DNA of 10,589 nt, from assembly GCA_031551455.1 (NCBI GenBank), contig JAVBNP010000112.1, positions 1 to 10,589 of the forward strand, read 5' to 3'. Positions 1 to 5,981 of this stretch are shown here, one piece after another. The notes under the pieces are model-generated. The model was not told where the DNA came from and made no database searches. It was given only the letters and a program-made list of their open reading frames with translations. The DNA is from JAIRLS01 sp031551455. Its GTDB lineage: Bacteria; Bacteroidota; Bacteroidia; Bacteroidales; UBA4181. Position 1 is the first letter of the stretch. Every line of letters begins with the position of its first letter. Both the position numbers and the translations under genes were made by a program.

Positions 1-20
1 GAGAAACCATGGAACATTTT

Positions 21-65
21 TGATTTTCGATTTTTGATTGACGTAATTTCGGCAATCGAAAATCA
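21..65. repeat. A/T-rich inverted repeat, possible weak terminator
   Basis: Two perfect 12-base arms, TGATTTTCGATT (21-32) and AATCGAAAATCA (54-65), are separated by 21 bases. The repeat starts 15 bases beyond the stop codon of the minus-strand superoxide reductase gene, so it could form the end of that transcript, or of a plus-strand gene ending left of the window. There is no clean GC-rich stem followed by a T-run, so a terminator role is only inferred. The remaining bases 1-79 show no gene I can support. Confidence 0.4.
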
Positions 66-79
66 TCAATTAAAACCGG

Positions 80-463
80 TTACAGTACTTTTACCGCAAA
101 CGGATCGGATTTCCACAAACCGTGCTTGGTACAATAACTCATGGCAGTGAGATTCATGGAAACCAACGGGGCAATGACGTGAAAATCAGCTTCAATATTG
201 CCCGCTTGTTTATCGAAAGCCTCGGGACTGTATCGTGTTTCGGCCAAAAGGGTTTCCCTGTTCCACAATTGAACAAATGCAATATGATGGTCGTCATCGG
301 CGGGATGTGTATATCGGTCGCCCATCTTAACGGTTACGGTAAATTTTTCGCCGCGGGGGACTTCTTCTTTGCATATGATATGAGGCGTGTGGCGATCGAA
401 ATAATCTTTCCGCAATTCTTTTTCTTCTTGATCGATGTCTACGGATGTGAATACTCTCGGCAT
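80..463 (-). CDS. Superoxide reductase-like protein (class II, neelaredoxin type)
   Basis: This 127-residue protein matches the iron-binding domain of superoxide reductase, a cytoplasmic enzyme that reduces superoxide to hydrogen peroxide without releasing oxygen. The mononuclear iron ligands can be read by comparison with the Pyrococcus furiosus enzyme: His25, His53 (in THP), His59 (in DDHHI), Cys111 and His114 (in SYCTKHGLW). There is no N-terminal four-cysteine desulforedoxin domain, so it is the one-iron type. The usual Glu-Lys before the first histidine is Asp23-Arg24 here, which is unusual. I chose the ATG at 463 because the protein then begins MPRVF and has the usual family length. An in-frame ATG at 514 would add 17 residues that look unlike the family and that overlap a leader hairpin (494-508). 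Neither start has a Shine-Dalgarno sequence. It is transcribed alone, divergently from tRNA-fMet. The family is clear; activity with the Asp/Arg substitutions is inferred. Confidence 0.85.
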   Translation of the reverse strand: MPRVFTSVDIDQEEKELRKDYFDRHTPHIICKEEVPRGEKFTVTVKMGDRYTHPADDDHHIAFVQLWNRETLLAETRYSPEAFDKQAGNIEADFHVIAPLVSMNLTAMSYCTKHGLWKSDPFAVKVL

Positions 464-527
464 ATTACGATAAAATAAAATGATTGATAATGAGACCCCG
501 TAAGGGTCGAACAACCGATTTATTCTT

Positions 528-535
528 CAAAATTA
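528..535 (-). promoter_or_regulatory. Candidate -7 element for the superoxide reductase gene
   Basis: Read on the minus strand this is TAATTTTG, a perfect match to the Bacteroidota -7 consensus TAnnTTTG, about 65 bases before the preferred start codon. No TTTG lies at the expected -33 distance, so only half of the promoter is visible. Between it and the gene, GACCC (494-498) and GGGTC (504-508) form a short hairpin. Confidence 0.35.
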
Positions 536-544
536 TAAATATTT

Positions 545-576
545 TTTGGAATTTGTATTATTTGGCTTTATCTTTG
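545..576 (+). promoter_or_regulatory. Bacteroidota-type promoter of tRNA-fMet
   Basis: TTTG (545-548) is followed after 20 bases by TATCTTTG (569-576). Both match the -33/-7 consensus (TTTG ... TAnnTTTG) described for Bacteroides. The predicted transcription start, near 583, lies about 30 bases before the mature tRNA, so a short 5' leader would be removed by RNase P. Confidence 0.65.
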
Positions 577-613
577 CACTCCGAAAAAAGATAATACCGT
601 ACACAAAATATAT

Positions 614-685
<72 letters not shown>

Positions 686-689
686 CATG

Positions 690-728
690 AAAAAGCCGAT
701 CCGTTAAAGACGAATCGGCTTTTTGCTT
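690..728 (+). terminator. Intrinsic terminator after tRNA-fMet, probably bidirectional
   Basis: AAAAAGCCGAT (690-700) pairs with ATCGGCTTTTT (714-724), and an inner CGT/ACG pairing (702-704 with 710-712) extends the stem. T-rich sequence follows. Because the left arm begins with A's, the reverse strand also carries a T-run. The hairpin could therefore stop the convergent universal-stress-protein transcript, whose stop codon lies about 30 bases away. Confidence 0.85.
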
Positions 729-755
729 TTTGATTGAATCTTTATTTTTACGAGT

Positions 756-1580
756 TTATGCCATTCCTTTGAAATCTGACAATCGATTGATACACATTAC
801 GGGTATTTTGTACGGATTGGTGATCAGTTTTTCTTCTCTCAAACCGAATAAAAATTTATTGATGGTGGGAACATCTTCCATTTGGATCATGATCATGTCG
901 GCATTCAATTCCTTGGATAGTTCCAAGATCGTTTCGGCGCTGTTCTTTTTTTTATCATGGGTGATAAAATTTACTTTTATGCCTTGATCTTCCAATACTT
1001 TTGTCATCAATTTCAAATTGGCGGCAATATTCTTTTCTTTATCCGTGCCTTTTCCCGAAGGCGTAATGATGTTCATGACGGCATCGGGATAATATTGACC
1101 GAAAAATACCACCCGTTTCAACTTTGCATCGTGTTTTTTTAAGAAATTAATCGGAAAAGCAATGTTATGCAAAGTGATACCGGCAGGTTGATCTTGTACG
1201 ACAAGAAAAGGAACCGACGAGCCGGATAATATTTTGATGGTACGGATTCCCGTATAACGTTTAATCCCTCTGACGCCTCCCGTTTTCAATATGACAAACG
1301 TGGGATTCAGTTCTTCGGATACTTTTTTGATTACCGAATACGGACGACTGCCCGAACGAATCATAAATTCGGGTCGAATGCCGAATTTATCGAAACATTC
1401 TTCGGCGACGAAACACATTTTTTTCTCTGCCGCCGGAATATCCGTCTCTCCTATCGCAACGTGCAAAAGCATTAACCGTTGTTTCATCGCTTTTGCCATG
1501 TAAGCGCCGTGTTCCACCGCATGATACGCCAAAGGAGAAAAGTCGCAGGGAATCAAAATTAAATCATCATTGGTATTCAT
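756..1580 (-). CDS. Universal stress protein (UspA family), tandem-domain
   Basis: The 274-residue cytoplasmic protein has two successive Usp domains, about residues 6-129 and 137-265. The first opens with the typical strand and helix ILIPCDFSPLAYHAVEHG and ends in VPFLVV. The second is more diverged and ends in IPVMCI. Usp proteins are small nucleotide-binding or dimerising proteins linked to starvation, redox and growth-arrest responses; their partners vary. The ATP-binding signature G-2x-G-9x-G(S/T) is not intact. Domain 1 has GVRG (102-105) but only five residues before the next glycine, followed by Ile, and domain 2 has no such motif. It may therefore not bind ATP, as in the UspA subgroup. 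No signal peptide or membrane segment is present. The gene is monocistronic and converges on the tRNA. No Shine-Dalgarno sequence precedes the ATG. Family assignment is firm; the specific role is unknown. Confidence 0.85.
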   Translation of the reverse strand: MNTNDDLILIPCDFSPLAYHAVEHGAYMAKAMKQRLMLLHVAIGETDIPAAEKKMCFVAEECFDKFGIRPEFMIRSGSRPYSVIKKVSEELNPTFVILKTGGVRGIKRYTGIRTIKILSGSSVPFLVVQDQPAGITLHNIAFPINFLKKHDAKLKRVVFFGQYYPDAVMNIITPSGKGTDKEKNIAANLKLMTKVLEDQGIKVNFITHDKKKNSAETILELSKELNADMIMIQMEDVPTINKFLFGLREEKLITNPYKIPVMCINRLSDFKGMA

Positions 1581-2036
1581 ACAAAATCAAGCTTAAATTA
1601 TCTCATGCTATTGTATTTCAATATATAAAGCATTTTGTCGCTTTGTCGGATTCAAACAATCGCACCTCTAATTATACGGTATACGAAAAGTTAAGCATAA
1701 CGGTTTCACAATTTGACGGTAAATAATTCGATTTCGTTATGATCGATGCAATATTTTTTGCGGAATCTTCGACTTTATATCCGCAATGTCGTTATACGGC
1801 AATTGTTTCGATAGAATATCGACCCGAAATTAATATTTATTGTAATATTAAACAATAAAATCCCGAATACTTTCGAACGGAACATTTTTTTGATTTTTGA
1901 TTCGAAACGTTAACTTTGTACGTTGTTGAAAAAAAATCGACAAAAACTCTTTTTCTATACTCAACACATTTATTCGAAAAGTGTTTCGGGTTTAATACCG
2001 GAAATTTGAGTATAAAAAGTATCGCATAAAGTCGAC
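1581..2036. other. 456-base intergenic region rich in inverted repeats
   Basis: This region lies between divergent genes and holds no coding sequence I can support. It carries several inverted repeats: TTGCGGA/TCCGCAA (1758-1764 and 1780-1786), TCGATA-GAA-TATCGA (1808-1822), TAATATT/AATATTA (1831-1837 and 1844-1850), and TTTATTGT/ACAATAAA (1836-1843 and 1852-1859). The last two overlap and cannot both form. A promoter candidate for the phosphatase unit follows at 1889-1918. I found no convincing promoter for the universal-stress gene on the other strand. Confidence 0.5.
1889..1918 (+). promoter_or_regulatory. Bacteroidota-type promoter for the phosphatase-oxidoreductase unit
   Basis: TTTG (1889-1892) and TAACTTTG (1911-1918) are separated by 18 bases and match the -33/-7 consensus TTTG ... 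TAnnTTTG. The predicted start near 1925 would give a 5' untranslated leader of roughly 110 bases before the ATG at 2037. Confidence 0.55.
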
Positions 2037-2852
2037 ATGAAAAAAATACATATCGTAACGGTTATGTCCCTTTTGTTAATCCCGCCGGTTGGCGCACAAG
2101 AAAAAACAGGATCAAAACGAGACGTGGTTTTGGAAGGCGCCGTCAATTTCAGAGATTTGGGAGGTTATGTTACCATCGATTATCGACGAATCAAGTCGGG
2201 ACGTATTTACCGTGCGGCCGATATCAGCAAGTTGACCGATTCGGACATGGAAGAATTGAAACGTCGGAAAATATATACGGTCATCGATTTTCGCGGCGAA
2301 GAAGAAGCCGCCAAAGCCCCGGATCGGTTATTGCCCGGGACGGATTATTTGCTCCTTCCGGCAGGGAGCGGCAATACACATGATTTAGCCGCATTTGTCG
2401 GCGACCAAAAGTCGGGCACGGATGTGATGACGGCTTTTTATTCGGATATTTCCTTTTTCAAAGAAAAGTATCGGCCGTTTTTTCGGAAATTGTTGACGTT
2501 ACCCGATACTTCGGCCGTTGTATTTCATTGTTCGGCGGGCAAGGATCGTACGGGAATTGCGGCGGCATTGCTGTTGTATGCATTGGATATTCCCCGGGAA
2601 ACGATTTTTTCGGATTATACGGCCACCAATCTTTATCGTAAGGATGAAAACGAGAAGATGATTGACGAAATGGTCGGTCAAGGGATGGATCGAAAATTTG
2701 CCGAACAAATCATGGCTGCCGACCCACGCTATTTGGAAGCCGCATTTGATGCAATCAAACGTCGATACGGCAGTATTGATGCATTTTTGTACAAAGAATT
2801 GGGATTGGATGAACGAGCGAAACAAATACTCAGAGAGAAATACCTGCAATAA
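2037..2852 (+). CDS. Secreted tyrosine / dual-specificity phosphatase (Y_phosphatase3 family)
   Basis: The 271-residue protein has a Sec signal peptide (residues 1-20, MKKIH, then a hydrophobic core, then PVGA before QEK), so it should act in the periplasm or outside the cell. The phosphatase fold is marked by NFRDLGGY (37-44), VIDFRGEEE (82-90) and the P-loop HCSAGKDRTG (164-173), with Cys165 as nucleophile and Arg171 binding phosphate. The lysine-aspartate inside the loop (AGKDR) is typical of the PF13350 family. Its characterised members, such as mycobacterial PtpB and Listeria LipA, act on phosphotyrosine and also on phosphoserine/threonine or phosphoinositides. Substrate here is unknown. 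Length is normal and nothing is truncated. The ATG follows an A/T-rich leader without a Shine-Dalgarno sequence. It lies 51 bases upstream of a Tat-exported oxidoreductase on the same strand with no terminator between, so the two are probably cotranscribed. Confidence 0.88.
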   Translation: MKKIHIVTVMSLLLIPPVGAQEKTGSKRDVVLEGAVNFRDLGGYVTIDYRRIKSGRIYRAADISKLTDSDMEELKRRKIYTVIDFRGEEEAAKAPDRLLPGTDYLLLPAGSGNTHDLAAFVGDQKSGTDVMTAFYSDISFFKEKYRPFFRKLLTLPDTSAVVFHCSAGKDRTGIAAALLLYALDIPRETIFSDYTATNLYRKDENEKMIDEMVGQGMDRKFAEQIMAADPRYLEAAFDAIKRRYGSIDAFLYKELGLDERAKQILREKYLQ

Positions 2853-2903
2853 AAAACGTTTTTAATTTGATTTTGCAAACATGAACCATAAAACATATAT
2901 ATC

Positions 2904-4343
2904 ATGAATTCAAAAGAACCATCGCGTCGATCTTTTTTGAAAAAAGCCGTTATGTTATCGGCAGCTGCCGGGGCCGTTCCGACGATTCTGACTTCCGTTC
3001 GGGCGTCGGAATCCGTACCGTTTGCCGTAAAACGGGCAAATGCCAACGAGCGTGTTAACCTTGCCTGTTGCGGGATAGGCAACAGAGGCGGCGAGCTTAT
3101 TCGCGAATTGTACAACACGGGATTGGCGGATGTCGTTGCTTTGTGCGACGTGGATATGGGTGCGCCGCATACGCTAAAAATTACGGAAATGTTTCCCAAC
3201 GCCAAACGTTTCCAAGATTTCAGAGAAATGTTCGATAAAATGGGCTCCTCCATTGATGCCGTTTCGATCGGTGTTCCCGATCATTCGCATTTCCCGATCG
3301 CGATGACCGCAATGGGACTCGGAAAACATATATACGTGGAAAAACCGTTGGCACGAACATTCCAAGAAAACGAACTTTTGATGAAAGCCGCGAAAAAATA
3401 CAAGGTTGTTACCCAAATGGGAAATCAAGGCCATTCGGATGCGAATTATTTTCAATTCAAAGCTTGGGTGGACGCCGGAATTATCAAAGACGTAACCGCC
3501 ATTACGGCGCATATGAATTCGGCGCGTCGTTGGCACGGATGGGATGTCAATATCAAAAGTTTTCCTCCCGCCGAGCCCGTTCCTTCAACGCTCAATTGGG
3601 ATGAATGGCTGGCATCCGTGCAATTTCACGACTATAACCATGATTTTGTAAACGGACAATGGCGTTGTTGGTACGATTTCGGATTGGGTGCGTTGGGCGA
3701 TTGGGGCGCCCACATCATCGATACGGCACATCAATTCCTCGACCTCGGATTACCTTACGAAGTAAATCCGATTAAATTGGAAGGGCATAATCCGTTTTTC
3801 TACCCGATGTCTTCCACCATATTGTTCAAATTTCCGAAAAGGAAAAGAATGCCGCCCGTGGACATCACTTGGTACGATGGTGTCGACAATCTGCCGCCGA
3901 TTCCTCCCGGTTACGGAGTATCCGGGTTGGATCCGAACATTCCCGCACCGAGCACGGGCAAAATAGAAGCAAAGTTAAACCCGGGTAAAATTATATATTC
4001 CAAAACATTGACCTTAAAAGGCGGTTCGCACGGAAGCACGTTATCAATCATCCCCGAAGAAAAAGCCGTCGAAATGGCTTCGAAACTTCCGCTCGTCCCC
4101 GAAAGTCCGTCCAACCATTACAAGAATTTTCTGTTGGCCTGCAAAGGGTTGGAAAAGACTCGTTCACCGTTCGAAATTTCCGGACCGTTAAGCCAAGTAT
4201 TTTCGTTGGGCGTCATCGCACAAAGACTCAATGCAAAACTTGAATTTGATGCAAAAAAGAAGCAAATAACCAACAATAAAACCGCCGATGCATTGCTGGC
4301 GCCGCCTCCGCGCAAAGGTTGGGAACAATATTACGAAGTGTAG
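2904..4343 (+). CDS. Tat-exported Gfo/Idh/MocA family oxidoreductase
   Basis: The 479-residue NAD(P)-dependent oxidoreductase resembles glucose-fructose oxidoreductase and inositol dehydrogenase, which oxidise or reduce sugar hydroxyls. The N-terminus carries a twin-arginine signal, SRRSFLKKA (7-15), followed by an alanine-rich hydrophobic stretch, so it should be folded with bound cofactor in the cytoplasm and then exported. The Rossmann nucleotide-binding motif is CCGIGNRGGEL (55-65). The family EKP motif is at 146-148 (YVEKPLA) and supplies the likely catalytic-site lysine Lys147. GDWGAHIIDTAHQFLDL (265-281) carries the conserved Asp/His face of the C-terminal domain. The sequence is full length. 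Homologues are abundant in Bacteroidota periplasm, and some related enzymes act in 3-keto-sugar chemistry; the substrate here is not predictable. It is the second gene of a probable unit with the secreted phosphatase, and a strong terminator follows at 4372. Confidence 0.9.
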   Translation: MNSKEPSRRSFLKKAVMLSAAAGAVPTILTSVRASESVPFAVKRANANERVNLACCGIGNRGGELIRELYNTGLADVVALCDVDMGAPHTLKITEMFPNAKRFQDFREMFDKMGSSIDAVSIGVPDHSHFPIAMTAMGLGKHIYVEKPLARTFQENELLMKAAKKYKVVTQMGNQGHSDANYFQFKAWVDAGIIKDVTAITAHMNSARRWHGWDVNIKSFPPAEPVPSTLNWDEWLASVQFHDYNHDFVNGQWRCWYDFGLGALGDWGAHIIDTAHQFLDLGLPYEVNPIKLEGHNPFFYPMSSTILFKFPKRKRMPPVDITWYDGVDNLPPIPPGYGVSGLDPNIPAPSTGKIEAKLNPGKIIYSKTLTLKGGSHGSTLSIIPEEKAVEMASKLPLVPESPSNHYKNFLLACKGLEKTRSPFEISGPLSQVFSLGVIAQRLNAKLEFDAKKKQITNNKTADALLAPPPRKGWEQYYEV

Positions 4344-4371
4344 CGATACATGAATCGTATTTGATTATTCG

Positions 4372-4408
4372 GACCCGACGGCCTTTCAAAACCGTCGGGT
4401 CTTTTTTT
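4372..4408 (+). terminator. Strong intrinsic terminator after the oxidoreductase gene
   Basis: The 10-base perfect GC-rich stem GACCCGACGG (4372-4381) / CCGTCGGGTC (4392-4401) with a 10-base loop is followed directly by seven T's (4402-4408). It closes the phosphatase-oxidoreductase unit 28 bases after the stop codon. Confidence 0.92.
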
Positions 4409-4446
4409 GCAAAAGTTGCATTGTTTTACAATTAACATAAAGGCAA

Positions 4447-4478
4447 TTTTACGGCAATCGAAAAAATATGTAATTTTG
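4447..4478 (+). promoter_or_regulatory. argG: Candidate promoter of argG
   Basis: TAATTTTG (4471-4478) is a perfect -7 element (TAnnTTTG). Twenty bases upstream the sequence is TTTT (4447-4450) instead of TTTG, a one-base mismatch at -33. The leader would be about 90 bases. It contains an inverted repeat, AACACA (4519-4524) / TGTGTT (4532-4537), that could be a regulator site. It does not resemble the E. coli ARG box, so arginine control is not shown. Confidence 0.5.
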
Positions 4479-4572
4479 AAGCTTTGACTTAAACGGCAAA
4501 CAAAATAAAAATCATCCAAACACATAATTTGTGTGTTCGGTGTTTTGAATCAACGTATTAAATATCGTAAAA

Positions 4573-5766
4573 ATGACAAAAGAAAAAGTAGTTTTGGCGT
4601 TCAGCGGAGGTTTGGATACTTCATATTGCGCCAAATATCTGAGTGACGAAAAAGGTTTTGAAGTTTATTCGGTGATCGTTAACACGGGCGGATTCTCTTC
4701 GGATGAACTGGCAGAAATAGAGCGTAAGGCATATAAATTGGGGGTGCGCCGGCACGAAACCGTTGATGTTACCGAGGAATATTACGAAAAGTGCATTAAA
4801 TACATGATTTTCGGCAATATCCTAAAAAATAACACTTATCCGCTTTCCGTCAGTTCCGAACGCGTTTTTCAAGCCATTGCAACAGTGGAATATGCCAAGA
4901 AAATCGGTGCGACTTGTATCGCGCACGGGAGTACCGGCGCGGGAAACGATCAAGTGCGGTTCGATTTGGTATTTCAAATCATGATGCCCGAAGTAAAAGT
5001 TATTACACCCATTCGCGACATGAAATTATCGCGCGACGCGGAAATCGAATATTTGAAAAGTAAAGGCATTGAAGATAATTGGGAAAAGAAGGCTTATTCC
5101 ATCAACAAAGGTTTGTGGGGCACAAGCATCGGCGGTCGCGAAACCTTGTCGTCCGACACATGGTTGCCCGAAGAGGCTTATCCGAGCCAATTGAAAGAAA
5201 AAGGCGAAGAAATTTTGGAGATAAAATTCGAAAACGGCGAGCCCGTTGCGGTTAATTGCGAAAAATTGACGCCGGTGGAAGCAATACGCAGCATCGAACG
5301 AATCGCGTCGGCTTATGCCATCGGTCGCGATACGCATGTGGGCGATACCATTATCGGTATTAAGGGACGTGTGGGATTCGAAGCTGCCGCGCCGCTTATT
5401 CTCATCAAAGCGCATCATTTGCTCGAAAAACACGTGCTTACCAAATGGCAACAATATTGGAAAGATCAATTGGCCGGATGGTATGGCATGTTGTTGCACG
5501 AAGGCCAATATTTGGATCCCGTGATGCGCAATATCGAAAAATTTATGGACGACAGCCAAAAATACGTGAGCGGCAAAGCGAAAGTGAGACTTCAACCGTA
5601 TCGATTCGAAGTGTTGGGTATTTCATCGGATCACGATTTGATGAACGCCAAGTTTGCCAAGTACGGCGAAGAAAATACGGCTTTCACGGGCGACGACGTC
5701 ATCGGATTTACCAAGATTTTGGCCAACCAAATGAAGATTTACGGAGCCGTAAATCAAGAGTGGTAA
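4573..5766 (+). CDS. argG: Argininosuccinate synthase
   Basis: The cytoplasmic enzyme joins citrulline and aspartate with ATP to make argininosuccinate, the penultimate step of arginine synthesis. The ATP pyrophosphatase P-loop SGGLDTS is at residues 11-17 (AFSGGLDTSYCAKYL). The second family signature is GSTGAGNDQVRF (119-130), in which alanine replaces the lysine usual in the GxTxKGNDxxRF pattern. The neighbouring NTYPLSVSSERVFQA (87-101) also differs from the E. coli and human type. From memory, both are features of a Bacteroidota subgroup rather than defects. The length of 397 residues is normal and the frame is intact. Unlike in many relatives, the downstream side holds no argC or argD: a palindromic element, a terminator and a convergent gene follow. 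The start ATG lacks a Shine-Dalgarno sequence and follows the A-rich GTAAAA. Confidence 0.97.
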   Translation: MTKEKVVLAFSGGLDTSYCAKYLSDEKGFEVYSVIVNTGGFSSDELAEIERKAYKLGVRRHETVDVTEEYYEKCIKYMIFGNILKNNTYPLSVSSERVFQAIATVEYAKKIGATCIAHGSTGAGNDQVRFDLVFQIMMPEVKVITPIRDMKLSRDAEIEYLKSKGIEDNWEKKAYSINKGLWGTSIGGRETLSSDTWLPEEAYPSQLKEKGEEILEIKFENGEPVAVNCEKLTPVEAIRSIERIASAYAIGRDTHVGDTIIGIKGRVGFEAAAPLILIKAHHLLEKHVLTKWQQYWKDQLAGWYGMLLHEGQYLDPVMRNIEKFMDDSQKYVSGKAKVRLQPYRFEVLGISSDHDLMNAKFAKYGEENTAFTGDDVIGFTKILANQMKIYGAVNQEW

Positions 5767-5809
5767 TCCTTTGCAATGGCAACGATTTTCGGATCGATTT
5801 TGTTGCTTG

Positions 5810-5915
5810 TAATACCAAGTCGCTATCAAAATGGATACCTAAAAGGTTTCAAAAACCTGTTAGGTATCCATTTTCACGATCAAATTTACTCAAATTTGAT
5901 AGCGGTTTAGTATAA
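5810..5915. repeat. Palindromic MITE-like element (about 106 bases) after argG
   Basis: The 21-base ends at 5810-5830 and 5895-5915 are inverted repeats matching at 17 of 21 positions, including a perfect CGCTATCAAA / TTTGATAGCG core (5821-5830 with 5895-5904). Inside, a perfect 15-base stem (5828-5842 with 5860-5874, core ATGGATACCTAA) continues across one unpaired base on each side into AGGTTT/AAACCT (5844-5849 with 5853-5858), with loop CAA. A further hairpin, ATCAAATTT-ACTC-AAATTTGAT (5879-5900), competes with the outer pairing. There is no coding capacity. It could be a non-autonomous transposable remnant, a dispersed extragenic palindrome or an mRNA 3'-end structure for argG. Only one copy is in this window, so repeat status is inferred. 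Confidence 0.65.
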
Positions 5916-5927
5916 ATAAAACCAAAC

Positions 5928-5964
5928 AAAAAACCGATCGCGTTTTAAACACGATCGGTTTTTT
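5928..5964. terminator. Bidirectional terminator between argG and the glycosidase gene
   Basis: AAAAAACCGATCG (5928-5940) pairs perfectly with CGATCGGTTTTTT (5952-5964) around an 11-base loop. With A's on the left and T's on the right it gives a GC stem plus T-run on both strands. This suits its place between the plus-strand argG and the minus-strand glycoside hydrolase, which ends 18 bases away. Confidence 0.9.
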
Positions 5965-5981
5965 GTAAGCATCACCGGGAA

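Noticed and set aside
1..147. Open plus-strand frame running from the left edge
   Set aside because: It has no start in view, no recognisable sequence, and largely overlaps the superoxide reductase on the opposite strand. Other frames stop within the first 40 bases, so a gene end cannot be assigned.
2852..2863. AAAAACGTTTTT palindrome after the phosphatase stop as a terminator
   Set aside because: The stem would be almost all A:T with no room for a loop, so it should not stop transcription.
4519..4537. Inverted repeat in the argG leader as an ArgR operator
   Set aside because: The sequence does not match the known ARG box pattern, and only one site is seen. It is noted in the promoter entry without assigning a regulator.
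5026..5595. 189-codon minus-strand frame inside argG
   Set aside because: It is a shadow of the firmly identified argininosuccinate synthase and has no family resemblance.
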